DNA of 64,000 nt. Source: Parabacteroides gordonii MS-1 = DSM 23371. GTDB lineage: Bacteria; Bacteroidota; Bacteroidia; Bacteroidales; Tannerellaceae. The notes beneath the pieces are model-generated. The model had not been told where the DNA came from. It saw nothing but the letters and a program-made list of their open reading frames with translations, and did not search any database. Made by a program: the position numbers and the translations under genes. Below, in pieces: positions 1 through 7,696 of this stretch (within the stretch, counting starts at the first letter, position 1; each line of letters starts with the position of its first letter). Location of the stretch: NCBI RefSeq assembly GCF_000969825.1, contig NZ_KQ033919.1, positions 3,112,749 to 3,176,748 of the forward strand. The letters are read 5' to 3'.

Positions 1-78
1 CAAAGCTGTAATATAAAGTAATGTGTTTAAATAGCTGATATACAGACAGACAAAAATAAAGGCTTTGGATAATAATTT

Positions 79-142
79 ACTTGTGATAAGAAAAGTTATC
101 ACGAGTTATGATAACTTCTCTGCTATAATTGCTATCATAAGT
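79..142. repeat. nested inverted repeats, operator-like
   Basis: Two sets of inverted repeats interleave here. The outer arms ACTTGTGATA (79-88) and TATCATAAGT (133-142) pair with one mismatch. The inner arms at 89-100 and 110-121, around AAGTTATC and GATAACTT, also pair with one mismatch. The stretch is AT-rich and lies beyond the terminator of the DUF4099/DUF3945 operon, so it probably belongs to a gene outside the window. An operator or a recombinase-binding region are both possible; nothing here decides. Confidence 0.4.
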
Positions 143-143
143 G

Positions 144-190
144 AAAAAGATTAAGCCGTTCCCCGAAACGCTTAAGCTCAGGGAAACGGC
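144..190 (-). terminator. rho-independent terminator of the DUF4099/DUF3945 operon
   Basis: On the minus strand GCCGTTTCCC and GGGAACGGC form a GC-rich stem (arms 181-190 and 155-164) followed by a TTAATCTTTTTC tract. It lies just after the stop codon of the 86-residue gene that ends at 201. Confidence 0.7.
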
Positions 191-200
191 AGGTTGAATA

Positions 201-461
201 CTATTGTCCGATGGGTCTGATACCGTTGATTTCCAGTAACGGGGTGTCGTTCTTCCGCACCAGCTGAAGGGTGGCGTCCATAACGACATCCACACCGAGC
301 AATACCAGGCTGAGGGCTATCACGTTCGTTCTCTCGCCTCTGAGGAGGGTGTCAAGTTCCCCCGCCATTTCCAGTTCGTCCTTCAGGATGCCGATGGCGG
401 CGAGCTCTTCCCAGTTCACGTCTTCCGCCTTGAAAGGCGTGTTGTTCTTGTTTTCTTTCAT
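201..461 (-). CDS. small DUF4099-type protein
   Basis: Protein of 86 residues. Its residues 10-84 (VNWEELAAIGILKDEL onward, ending in NGIRPIG) align by eye with the middle of the upstream 590-residue protein (IDWEQLKHFGLSREYL, ending in HGIRQQP), which is the DUF4099 region. It therefore looks like a free-standing paralogue of that domain. It follows the larger gene by 42 bp on the same strand and shares its terminator. DUF4099 has no known biochemical role but is common in Bacteroidales conjugative elements, often near a topoisomerase gene. No signal peptide or membrane segment is visible. Confidence 0.7.
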   Translation of the reverse strand: MKENKNNTPFKAEDVNWEELAAIGILKDELEMAGELDTLLRGERTNVIALSLVLLGVDVVMDATLQLVRKNDTPLLEINGIRPIGQ

Positions 462-503
462 CTTCGTGAAAATTTTAATCGGTTTATACTGCTTTATCCG
501 GCC

Positions 504-2276
504 TTATTGGCTTACGCTTCGTCTGGAAGAGCGTTTGTTGCCCTGGCTCTCTGCCTGTTTGTTCTTGTTGGCCTCGGCTACCACGTTGCGTTGCGTCGCG
601 CTGCGGTCACGGTCGGGATTTCCGTTGTAGTAGTTCAGCTTACCGCTGTTGAAGTCGGCCTTGACATACTGCGAAAACTTCTTGCCGTCGTACCCCGTCA
701 TGCCCTCCACGAGCACGGCCTTGCCGTCCTGGAGCTGTCCCCGCTGTTTGGCCGTCAGGACAACGCCCCATATTTCTGCCGGAATCTTGAACTCCTCACG
801 CTGGTCAAAACCGTCGGGAGTCTTGGAATACTGCGGGTTGCCCGTTTCCATGTTGAGCCTGACGAACGAGGAAAAGACCTCACCTCTGCGGCTGATCATA
901 TCCTTAATGAAGATAGCCTTGCCTTCGCTCAGTTCCTTTTTATCCTCCGGTGTCAGCTTGACCCCGTTGAGTTCCTTCGGGATATAGATTTCCCTTGCTC
1001 CCTCCGGGGAGTCGGGGTTATATCTCGTGTACGCGGGACGGCCGCTGGCCTCGTCGAGCTTGACGAAAGCGGAAAAAACCTCGCCGTCCCTGCGCTTCAT
1101 GTCCTCCACGAAAATCGCCTTGCCGGCGTTCAGCGCCTCGACCTGTTTTGGGGAAAGTGCCACGCCGCCGAGTTCCTGACGGTTGAAAATCCTGTCGTTC
1201 GGGAAGATGTATTCGAGTCCCTTGCGGTCGGCGTTGAACTGGAGGTAGGCATCGAACGAATTACCGGCTTTCGATGTCATGCCCTCCACGTAGATGGCCT
1301 TGCCTTCACGAAGCTCGGCCTTTTCCTGGTCGGTCAGCGTCACGCCGCTGATTTTCTCGGGGATATAGGCATTTTCCGCCTTCATGGCCACGATCTCGTT
1401 GGTCAGCCTGTCGATGCTGAGGAACGAGGGCACCTCCTCATTACGTACCCTGAGGTTCACCACACGTCCCATGTTGCCGCTTTCACGCAGGTTTTTCTTG
1501 TCCTCTTCGGAGAAGATATGCCCGAAGAACGGCCTTTCGAGGTCGGGCTGCTGGCGTATGCCGTGTATGCCCAGCACCACGGGGCCTTGCGGGGATTGCT
1601 GGAAAGAGAGACGGGCATCCGTGCGGAGTACGGCGGAGCCGAAGTTCATGGTAATGGGCACGACCTGGTTGGTCTTGTAGCCTTTGAGCATCGAGTCCAA
1701 AAGCCCGCGCTCCTGAAGGTATTCACGGGACAGCCCGAAGTGCTTGAGCTGTTCCCAGTCGATCATCGATTCGTTGAACCGGTACTTGGGCTGGCCGTCC
1801 TGTGCGGTCTGCGCCTGGGTGGTTTGTTCTTGCTTTGCCATTTCTTTGTCATTTTGATTGTTGATACTCTGTTCTTTGCCTTTCGGCGTGATGTCGTACT
1901 TCGCGAGGAACTCCTCCACCGCGTCGGTCTTCTTTCCTGCGGCGAGGTCTTCGATGGCCTGTCTGACTTTCGGGTCATCGAGCGCCTGCTCCTTGACGGA
2001 GAGGATGCCGAACCGGGTCGGGTCTTTCAGCTGGCTCCAGAGGTTCTTGACGAAACTCTCGAACATGTTCGCGTAACGGTCGAGTTTGAGGAACGAGTTG
2101 CGGTTTTCCTCTTTGGCGGGTACGGATTCATACCTGCCGTTCTTGTCGAGTTTGGTGACTGCTTGCAGGAGCAGTTCCATTTTGTCAAGAATGAGGATGA
2201 TGTCGCTGAACTGCTCGTTCTCAACGACCGGAGGGCTTTGCTTCGGGGTGTCGCCCCTGATGTTTTCTGCTGCCAT
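504..2276 (-). CDS. DUF4099/DUF3945 multi-domain ICE protein
   Basis: Protein of 590 residues. Residues 1-150 are helical and charged. A linker rich in Gln and Thr leads into a DUF4099 region (about 165-245). Then come four tandem DUF3945 repeats of about 65-70 residues, each with a core like GVxLTxxxxxxLxxGKAIxVExM (ISGVTLTDQEK, LGGVALSPKQ, LNGVKLTPEDK, IWGVVLTAKQ). The tail is rich in Arg, Asn and Ser. The family is a hallmark of Bacteroidales ICEs and has no established function; a DNA- or RNA-binding role is only a guess from the basic tail. It has its own promoter (2327-2358) and is followed by a small DUF4099 paralogue. Confidence 0.85.
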   Translation of the reverse strand: MAAENIRGDTPKQSPPVVENEQFSDIILILDKMELLLQAVTKLDKNGRYESVPAKEENRNSFLKLDRYANMFESFVKNLWSQLKDPTRFGILSVKEQALDDPKVRQAIEDLAAGKKTDAVEEFLAKYDITPKGKEQSINNQNDKEMAKQEQTTQAQTAQDGQPKYRFNESMIDWEQLKHFGLSREYLQERGLLDSMLKGYKTNQVVPITMNFGSAVLRTDARLSFQQSPQGPVVLGIHGIRQQPDLERPFFGHIFSEEDKKNLRESGNMGRVVNLRVRNEEVPSFLSIDRLTNEIVAMKAENAYIPEKISGVTLTDQEKAELREGKAIYVEGMTSKAGNSFDAYLQFNADRKGLEYIFPNDRIFNRQELGGVALSPKQVEALNAGKAIFVEDMKRRDGEVFSAFVKLDEASGRPAYTRYNPDSPEGAREIYIPKELNGVKLTPEDKKELSEGKAIFIKDMISRRGEVFSSFVRLNMETGNPQYSKTPDGFDQREEFKIPAEIWGVVLTAKQRGQLQDGKAVLVEGMTGYDGKKFSQYVKADFNSGKLNYYNGNPDRDRSATQRNVVAEANKNKQAESQGNKRSSRRSVSQ

Positions 2277-2326
2277 AAACGGATGTTTTAAGCGTTAATA
2301 AAATCGTTTGTCGATGCAAATATATA

Positions 2327-2358
2327 GGCTTAATCTATTCAAAATATTGATATACAAA
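2327..2358 (-). promoter_or_regulatory. promoter of the DUF4099/DUF3945 operon
   Basis: On the minus strand a perfect Bacteroidetes -7 box TATATTTG (2334-2327) is preceded after 20 bp by TTTG (2358-2355). The flank GCCTATATATTTGC is nearly identical to that of the traE promoter (14471-14484), which suggests shared control. The start codon at 2276 would have a leader of about 45 nt. Confidence 0.7.
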
Positions 2359-2375
2359 TAGTTGTCGATTTGTTT

Positions 2376-2399
2376 CATCGGATGACATCACGTTACACC
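2376..2399 (-). promoter_or_regulatory. shared 24-bp upstream box (copy 1)
   Basis: Read on the minus strand, this 24-bp block matches 14411-14434 at 20 positions and is also close to 12025-12048. Its core is GTGTAACGTGATG followed by TCATCCG. It lies about 18 bp upstream of the -33 box of the DUF4099/DUF3945 promoter. It is probably the binding site of a common activator or repressor; the protein is unknown. Confidence 0.55.
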
Positions 2400-2711
2400 G
2401 CAAAAGGGGAAACCGTAGTGGAGAAAAAGCCGGAAAGGCACGAAAAAAGAGCGGCGGACACGACAAGGGGTGCAAAGGGAACGCAAGGGGCAGGACGCCC
2501 GCAAGCAAAGAAACAGTATTATGCAGAAGAGTGAGGCGAGCCGCTTTTGTCCCCGCCTTCTTCGGGAGGATGAAAACAGGAAACAGACTTTTGTGGGAGC
2601 GTGATAATATCGGGAAAGACCCGGGATTTTTCGGGGAGCGGACGGAATACGGCTTTCCCGTCCTTGTCCGTATTATGCGTCATCGTTCGGCTTCGCCTGC
2701 TAAGTCCCAGG
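2400..2711. other. intergenic stretch without a supported gene
   Basis: GC-rich spacer between the shared box and the folded element. The only open frame, on the minus strand at 2519-2722, begins inside the stem of the folded element, has no recognisable domain and no promoter, and is left out. Short imperfect repeats of GGACGG and CCGTCC occur around 2640-2670. Confidence 0.4.
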
Positions 2712-2843
2712 CCTTTCCCCAACTCGGAAAGGCTGAACCTGCGCGTTTTTTAGGCGGAAAAATTACCGCAGGGAATTTTTTGCCTAAAACCCGCAGGGCT
2801 TGAACGCGACACGGTTCGGACTTCCGAGTTACCTTCAAAAAGG
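2712..2843 (-). promoter_or_regulatory. folded element A (divergent single-stranded-promoter-like hairpin)
   Basis: Long imperfect hairpin: AACTCGGAA (2721-2729) with TTCCGAGTT (2822-2830), then GAACC with GGTTC, CGCG with CGCG, TTTTAGGC with GCCTAAAA, and an inner AT stem. A small CCC-GCA-GGG hairpin sits 3' of the inner stem, as in copies B-D. The 3' arm continues with TACCTTCA (2830-2837), a degenerate form of the -7 box found in B-D, inside an 8/4 internal loop closed by CCTTT/AAAGG. It is the most divergent copy and lies 435 nt from the nearest minus-strand start, so its role is less certain. Confidence 0.5.
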
Positions 2844-2899
2844 ACTTGGCCGGCGGAGCGTACCATGATGCCTGTGGCGCAAGGATGGATGAAGTCTGC

Positions 2900-3030
2900 A
2901 AATTATCGGCACTATTCCGGTTTAGTGCCGAAATTTTGTGAATAATGGGATTTCGATTGGACTGATTGTTGAGACGTGGTATTGGAAATACAAATTATTG
3001 GCACTATTTTGAATTAGTGCCGAAATTTTG
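2900..3030 (+). promoter_or_regulatory. two operator palindromes of the AbiE-type operon
   Basis: Two nearly identical 39-bp units (2900-2938 and 2992-3030), each an inverted repeat GGCACTA / TAGTGCC flanked by AAATTAT and AAATTTTG, centred 92 bp apart. AbiEi antitoxins are known to bind paired inverted repeats in their own promoter. The position directly upstream of the antitoxin gene fits autoregulation. Confidence 0.75.
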
Positions 3031-3039
3031 CTAACTTTG
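3008..3039 (+). promoter_or_regulatory. promoter of the AbiE-type operon
   Basis: -33 TTTG (3008-3011), a 20-bp spacer, and -7 TAACTTTG (3032-3039) match the Bacteroidetes consensus. The -33 element lies in the loop of the second operator palindrome, so a bound antitoxin would block RNA polymerase. The leader is about 12-15 nt before the ATG at 3059. Confidence 0.75.
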
Positions 3040-3058
3040 CAGAGAAAACAGATTCAAG

Positions 3059-3781
3059 ATGAGTAACGAAACGACAACAGCCATACTCGATTATGCCGAA
3101 ATGCACCATGATTTCAGCATAGAGGACTTGTTTGCCTATCTTCACGAGAGAACCGGCATCAACAGGTCTTCCTTGTCATGGTATCTGTTCAAACTTGTAG
3201 ATGATAACGCACTCGTCAGAATCGGACGCGGCATGTATGGCAAAGTGGTGAAGCAATCCTTTTCTCCGAAACCGACAGATGAAGTGAAAAAGGTATATGA
3301 ACTGCTGCAAGCCAATTTCCCGTTTGCCAGGTTTTGTGTCTATCAAGGTGAAATCATCGCACCGTTACAACATCATCTTTCTTCCAACAGTGTAATCTAC
3401 GTGGAAACGGAAAGGGATTCGGCGGAAACCGTTTTCAATTTTCTGAAAAACGAAGGCCGGGAGGCTTACCTTCGACCGGACAAGGAAATGATATACCGTT
3501 ACGTGGATATGGACCGCAGGGCGTTCTTTGTCAAAAATCTGGTTTCGGAAGCACCCTTGCAGAAAGTGTCCGATGTACCGATGCCTACATTGGAAAAATT
3601 GCTGGTCGATATATTGAGGGACTCCGACTTTTTCTATCTGCAAGGCAGTGAAAGCGAACATATCATAGAAAATGCCTTTAACCTTTATGCCGTTAACCGA
3701 AGCCGGCTTTTCAGGTATGCCGGCAGACGGAAGGTGAAGGAAGAATTATCGTCCATCCTGAATAATTTGAATATACAATGA
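3059..3781 (+). CDS. AbiEi-like antitoxin (DUF6577-type)
   Basis: Protein of 240 residues with an N-terminal winged-helix region (about 1-65; SIEDLFAYL, INRSSLSWYLFKLVD, ALVRIGRGMYG) and a C-terminal region typical of AbiEi-type type IV antitoxins. It probably neutralises the nucleotidyltransferase encoded next and represses its own promoter through the two palindromes upstream. Its stop codon overlaps the start of the toxin gene (ATGA at 3778-3781), indicating translational coupling. Gene order, size and operator layout all agree with an AbiE system. The exact sub-family name is from memory. Confidence 0.8.
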   Translation: MSNETTTAILDYAEMHHDFSIEDLFAYLHERTGINRSSLSWYLFKLVDDNALVRIGRGMYGKVVKQSFSPKPTDEVKKVYELLQANFPFARFCVYQGEIIAPLQHHLSSNSVIYVETERDSAETVFNFLKNEGREAYLRPDKEMIYRYVDMDRRAFFVKNLVSEAPLQKVSDVPMPTLEKLLVDILRDSDFFYLQGSESEHIIENAFNLYAVNRSRLFRYAGRRKVKEELSSILNNLNIQ

Positions 3782-4851
3782 TAAAGAAAGAATGTTTCAC
3801 GACAGAATGGATCGGGCAGGTCTCATCCGCATTGCATTACAATGACAAGAACCTGATAGAAAAAGTAATCCGCGCATTGTCGCTGCTTGAAATGTTGGTC
3901 GGGGCCGGCTGTCCTTTGGTTTTCAAGGGCGGAACGGCACTGATGCTCATACTCGGAAAGTCGGCCCATCGTCTGTCCATCGACATTGATGTGATTTGTC
4001 CTCCGGGGACAAATATCGAGGATTACCTGAAAGCGTTTGCCGATTTCGGTTTTACCGATCTGGAACTTGTAGAGCGCAAGCAAAGGAATGACGCCAACAT
4101 CCCTAAAAGCCATTCCAAGTTTTTCTACCAGATAGCCTACCGGAATGATACGGACGCGCAATCCTACATCTTGCTGGACGTATTGTACGAAGATGTTCAT
4201 TATTTACGGACCCGGCAGATAGCCATAGACAGCCCGTTCATCCGTTTGGAGGGAGAGCCGCTAATGGTAACGGTTCCTTCCGCGGAAGATATTCTCGGGG
4301 ACAAGCTGACGGCTTTCGCTCCCAACACGACCGGAATACCTTATTATAAAAACGGCAAGTCCTGCTCGATGGAGATTGCCAAACAGCTCTATGACGTGGG
4401 CAGGCTGTTCGAGAATGTATCGGATTTGCAGATCACCTCACAGGCGTTCCGTAAGATTGCAGCGGTGGAACTTTCATACCGTTCTTTAGGGACTGATGCA
4501 GGACTGGTGTTCAACGATATTCGCCAGACGGCTCTTTGCATATCCACACGGGGCAAAGCAGGAGAAGGAGATTTCAATCTGATGCAGGACGGTATCATCC
4601 GTGTCAAGTCGTTCATGTACAAACAACGTTATCTGATAGACAACGCCATTATTGATGCAGCACGGGCGGCTTACCTGGCCACGCTGATTGAAAAAGGCGT
4701 TACACAAGTGGAACCGTACCCGGAAAATCCGAACGATATAAAAGATTTGGTTATCCGGACTTCATTGACAAACAAGTTGAACAAGCTGAAATCCAATTTG
4801 CCGGAAGCCTACTACTATTGGGCTAAAACGAGTGAGTTGCTGGAATCTTGA
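3778..4851 (+). CDS. AbiEii-type nucleotidyltransferase toxin
   Basis: Protein of 357 residues with the nucleotidyltransferase core of AbiEii/AbiGii toxins: FKGGTALMLIL (about 43-53) followed by HRLSIDIDVIC (about 60-70), the GG/GS and DxD metal-binding motifs, and EDILGDKLTAFAP (about 171-183). AbiEii proteins transfer nucleotides to RNA (tRNA in studied cases), arrest growth, and give abortive infection or element maintenance. It overlaps the antitoxin gene by 4 bp. A bidirectional terminator lies 47 bp downstream. It is the only plus-strand operon among the minus-strand genes of this flank and looks like cargo. Confidence 0.85.
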   Translation: MIKKECFTTEWIGQVSSALHYNDKNLIEKVIRALSLLEMLVGAGCPLVFKGGTALMLILGKSAHRLSIDIDVICPPGTNIEDYLKAFADFGFTDLELVERKQRNDANIPKSHSKFFYQIAYRNDTDAQSYILLDVLYEDVHYLRTRQIAIDSPFIRLEGEPLMVTVPSAEDILGDKLTAFAPNTTGIPYYKNGKSCSMEIAKQLYDVGRLFENVSDLQITSQAFRKIAAVELSYRSLGTDAGLVFNDIRQTALCISTRGKAGEGDFNLMQDGIIRVKSFMYKQRYLIDNAIIDAARAAYLATLIEKGVTQVEPYPENPNDIKDLVIRTSLTNKLNKLKSNLPEAYYYWAKTSELLES

Positions 4852-4897
4852 AAAGGAATACCCAAACTTGCGGTGGCGGATTAACACAATACAAGAG

Positions 4898-4937
4898 AAG
4901 CCGGTTCAAATTGCATACGGACTTGAACCGGCTTTTT
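4898..4937. terminator. bidirectional terminator between toxin and DUF4120 genes
   Basis: Perfect 12-bp stem AAGCCGGTTCAA (4898-4909) with TTGAACCGGCTT (4923-4934), followed by T on the plus strand and preceded by A-rich sequence. The two genes converge here. Confidence 0.8.
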
Positions 4938-4962
4938 CTATAAACAGGTATTTTAATGAGTA

Positions 4963-5253
4963 TCAGGTGTGGATGCTCCATCCATGAAACGGTTCCAACA
5001 GAACGGAATACGACCGGTCGGGATTGCCGTGATAGATTAATCCCCCGACGATACCTGTCTTTCCGTCCGGATAGCATTCCCTGAACCCGAACGAGTGGGG
5101 AGCGAAATCCCGGTAAAGTTCTATTTCACACGGGCAGTTGGGATTGTTCTCCCACTGTTCCAACCTTTTCAGGCAATTATCCAGCGATGTGTCGCCGATT
5201 TCCTTTGCATATTTCACTACCTTGTCGTAGTGTTCCTGACATAGAATTTTCAT
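4963..5253 (-). CDS. DUF4120-like protein
   Basis: Protein of 96 residues beginning MKILCQEHYDKVVKYAKEIG and containing EIELYRDFAPHSF and GGLIYHG. These features are recalled from the DUF4120 family of Bacteroidales mobile elements. No catalytic residues or membrane segments are evident. It is the last gene of the seven-gene minus-strand operon that begins after folded element B. Function unknown; its place in a putative early-entry operon makes an anti-defence or establishment role possible but unproven. Confidence 0.65.
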   Translation of the reverse strand: MKILCQEHYDKVVKYAKEIGDTSLDNCLKRLEQWENNPNCPCEIELYRDFAPHSFGFRECYPDGKTGIVGGLIYHGNPDRSYSVLLEPFHGWSIHT

Positions 5254-5293
5254 ATTGCAATATTGTTTAATGGGTTTGACGATTGTGTGGGAT

Positions 5294-5722
5294 TTAGCCG
5301 TTACAGCATTTATCTAAGTCATGGATTTCCGTTACGATGAAGTCCTCGCCGCCAAATTCGCACAATGATTTGAGACCGGAGAGGCCGTCGCAGTAGAAGA
5401 AAATATCATCCTCTTCATCGGGATTGCAGTCTGAAGAGAGCCGGATTTTTACATGTTCGCTGTTATTGTCGTCTTTCCACACGACAACGCAAACGGCGTA
5501 TTCGGGTTCCTCTTTCTTTTCTTCCACGTACCGTTGATATATCCGGTCGATATCCTCCTTTACCTCGTCCGTGTCGGTCAACACGGTTCCGTGACCGCAC
5601 TTCCCGCACCAGCCGTATTGGAATGACTCGTCGGTATAATTGTGGAACTCCTTTGTGTTGGGGTCAATCATGGCTTCACAACTTACTTTCGTGCCGCCGC
5701 ATTTTGTACAGATTACATTCAT
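5294..5722 (-). CDS. zinc-ribbon hypothetical protein
   Basis: Protein of 142 residues. The N-terminus holds two cysteine pairs (CTKCGG at 5-10 and CGKCGHG at about 39-45), which should bind one zinc ion. The rest is acidic (many Asp and Glu) and ends in CCNG. No family is recognised. It lies between the DUF4120 and DUF3560 genes in the operon after element B. The acidic body might mimic DNA, but nothing in the sequence proves that. Confidence 0.6.
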   Translation of the reverse strand: MNVICTKCGGTKVSCEAMIDPNTKEFHNYTDESFQYGWCGKCGHGTVLTDTDEVKEDIDRIYQRYVEEKKEEPEYAVCVVVWKDDNNSEHVKIRLSSDCNPDEEDDIFFYCDGLSGLKSLCEFGGEDFIVTEIHDLDKCCNG

Positions 5723-5821
5723 GTCATTTCATTTTCAGATCATAAAATCCGGCTTGCAGACCGGGAGGAGCATTTACGTCCGCAAGTCGCAAGCCGGGAG
5801 ATTGATTCATTCATACGATGT

Positions 5822-6592
5822 CTACGCTTCCGTTTCTTCAAGCAGTTCTTTAATGAAGTCGATGTTCCGGCGGTTCATGTACGACTGCCAGCAACTGTTG
5901 TGACGCGACCAGCGGAACCCGTGCTGTTTGAGAGAATCCCGGATCTCCTTGGCGGGGATATCATCGAAAAATACCTGAAGGCGGTTTTCCGGATAATTTT
6001 CCACCACCCGCACACCGTTAATCGTGTATTCCTTTTCCGGTGTGCCTTTCATCCGTTTCGCCAGTTCCAGCCTCTTCTTGATACGGTTGATGTTGGCGTT
6101 GTTGTTGGAAAGTGAGAATGACGGAAAACCGATGTGCCCGTAACACGGGGTGAGCAGTTCGACGGCACTTTTTTCCGAGTATCCCAATTCCATCAGCCGG
6201 ACCTTTTTCTCCTCTTCGGTCAGTTTCTTGTTCTTGACCACTTTGTTTGCCGCTTTCATGTCTTCTTGCGCCTTGACCAGTTCGGCCAGCTTCTGCTCCA
6301 GCTTTTCCACGGCATTGTCGTCATCCAGATAGATGGCGTTGTTGTTCTCCGCCGCTTCCGCTTTCCGCTCATAATAATCCGCTTTCTCGGAAGCCTTCAC
6401 GCTTTGCCCCATCTTGTTCCAGATTTTCTCCCGATAGTTCCTGTCCGCTTTCCCATGCACGGGCTGTCCCATCGGGATTACGCTTGCCATGGATTCGGAC
6501 TGCCTGAAACATTGTTCGGATTGCTTTCTCGCATTGTCTGCAAGCTCACGGTATCTGTCCGTTCTTGCCTGTTGTCTTTCTTCTCTGTTCAT
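5822..6592 (-). CDS. DUF3560-like protein
   Basis: Protein of 256 residues. The N-terminal two thirds is charged and helical (RQQARTDRYRELADNARKQS, KADYYERKAEAAENN), probably coiled coil. The C-terminus (about 175-256) holds EKEYTINGVRVVENYPENRL, QVFFDDIPAKEIRDSLKQ and GFRWSRHNSCWQ, a pattern seen in DUF3560 proteins of mobile elements and phages. Function unknown. The gene is in the middle of the operon after element B. Confidence 0.75.
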   Translation of the reverse strand: MNREERQQARTDRYRELADNARKQSEQCFRQSESMASVIPMGQPVHGKADRNYREKIWNKMGQSVKASEKADYYERKAEAAENNNAIYLDDDNAVEKLEQKLAELVKAQEDMKAANKVVKNKKLTEEEKKVRLMELGYSEKSAVELLTPCYGHIGFPSFSLSNNNANINRIKKRLELAKRMKGTPEKEYTINGVRVVENYPENRLQVFFDDIPAKEIRDSLKQHGFRWSRHNSCWQSYMNRRNIDFIKELLEETEA

Positions 6593-6611
6593 CGCTTTTT
6601 GTTTTAAGTTG

Positions 6612-6806
6612 TCAATAAAGTAATTCCTTGATTCTTTTGATGGTAAATATTCCTTTCAAGGGCTTCTCCAATTCCTTGTGCCGGAGGATACACTTGTACA
6701 AACCGGCATCTGTCCGTTCATACAATCTCACGGAAATGAACTCGTCATTTTCAAAGAGATACTCCATTTCCTTCTGTGATGCTTTGATTTTTACATGACT
6801 TTCCAT
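6612..6806 (-). CDS. small hypothetical protein
   Basis: Protein of 64 residues, mixed charge, no membrane segment and no recognised domain. It is kept because it lies tightly between its neighbours (19 bp and 11 bp gaps) on the same strand and its codon use resembles theirs. Unknown function. Confidence 0.5.
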   Translation of the reverse strand: MESHVKIKASQKEMEYLFENDEFISVRLYERTDAGLYKCILRHKELEKPLKGIFTIKRIKELLY

Positions 6807-6817
6807 CGTCTTTTAAT

Positions 6818-7096
6818 TTATGGGTTAAACTTGGGTTTTGCCCGTCTCAGGATATGCAGGTTATCATACCCGACCGATGTCAGTTCAGCCAGCAGTTCCC
6901 TGTATTCTTCCGCGGTGGCGGGTCTTGTTACGGCAATCACGCCGGCATAATCCGCCGCGGCATGCTGTCCCGTGTGCATATAGGATGTGACGGCATTTCC
7001 ATGCGCATTCCACGGCATATATGGAAAGAGGGCGATTATCTCTCCCTCTTTGAACCTTCTGAATACCACTCTCGTCAGCTGTCTTTTCTCTGCCAT
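6818..7096 (-). CDS. hypothetical ICE accessory protein
   Basis: Protein of 92 residues with RRFKEGEIIALFPYMPWNAHGNAVTSY spread over residues 13-39 and TAEEYRELLAEL near 60. Similar small proteins are frequent in Bacteroidales conjugative elements, from memory, without assigned function. Spaced 11-16 bp from its neighbours in the operon after element B. Confidence 0.6.
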   Translation of the reverse strand: MAEKRQLTRVVFRRFKEGEIIALFPYMPWNAHGNAVTSYMHTGQHAAADYAGVIAVTRPATAEEYRELLAELTSVGYDNLHILRRAKPKFNP

Positions 7097-7112
7097 ACCG
7101 TTTCATTTTCTG

Positions 7113-7370
7113 TTATGGTTCCATTACAAAAGTGACCTTGTAGGTCTTGCAGGGCTTGCCGAATGCCGGATAGCGGTCGAACTCGCTGTACGATTCCCAA
7201 TCCACCGACATGACATAACCTTTGGGGAAATTTTCGGTGATGAACCCGGTTACCATTTCCCGGTCTTCGTCGGTGATGAAAAGGTCTTCATCCATACCGT
7301 ATTCCAGCGCGTAGAGCGCCCATTCGGGAATGTTGTCCCATACGATTGTTTCTCTGCGGTCCTCACTCAT
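7113..7370 (-). CDS. small acidic hypothetical protein
   Basis: Protein of 85 residues, acidic, with WDNIPEWALYALEYG near residue 11 and ITDEDREMVTGFI near 32. The W-NIPE-xxxx pattern recalls a short motif in the ArdA-like protein encoded at 35995-36489 (DWENIPEYMVSSEW), but the similarity is too short to assign a family. It is in the operon after element B. Confidence 0.55.
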   Translation of the reverse strand: MSEDRRETIVWDNIPEWALYALEYGMDEDLFITDEDREMVTGFITENFPKGYVMSVDWESYSEFDRYPAFGKPCKTYKVTFVMEP

Positions 7371-7386
7371 GGCATCTGTTTTTATA

Positions 7387-7644
7387 TCATTGAACCATCA
7401 GTTCACGGATAATGCCGTCCAGTTCCGTTTCCCATTTTCCTGTTCCGTCTGTCATCGACGGGTAGGTCAGTTGCTGCCACTGACGGTAATCGAAAACTTT
7501 CATTCGGAGCGGATAATAGTCGAACAGTTTCCGGTTTCCGAAGAATACTCTCAGGTGATTGGTTCCGACTTCCATCAGTTTCAGACCGTAACGGTTGAGA
7601 ATCTCGTGGAATCTTTTCATCGGTGTGAAGTTGCTTCTGCTCAT
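7387..7644 (-). CDS. small hypothetical protein, first gene after element B
   Basis: Protein of 85 residues with MKRFHEILNRYGL and WETELDGIIRELM; no known domain. It is the first gene of the seven-gene minus-strand operon, and its ATG lies 52 nt from the base of folded element B. That spacing is nearly the same as at elements C (48 nt) and D (51 nt). Confidence 0.55.
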   Translation of the reverse strand: MSRSNFTPMKRFHEILNRYGLKLMEVGTNHLRVFFGNRKLFDYYPLRMKVFDYRQWQQLTYPSMTDGTGKWETELDGIIRELMVQ

Positions 7645-7696
7645 AACTGCATTCTTTTTGAGTTAAACATCTGAGGCTCCGGGGAGCCACTATTTC

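Noticed and set aside
507-2291. 594-codon plus-strand open frame opposite the DUF3945 gene
   Set aside because: It mirrors the real gene; the minus-strand product has clear repeated domains and this one has none.
2519-2722. 67-codon minus-strand frame between element A and the DUF3945 promoter
   Set aside because: It begins inside the element A stem, has no recognisable domain and no promoter of its own.
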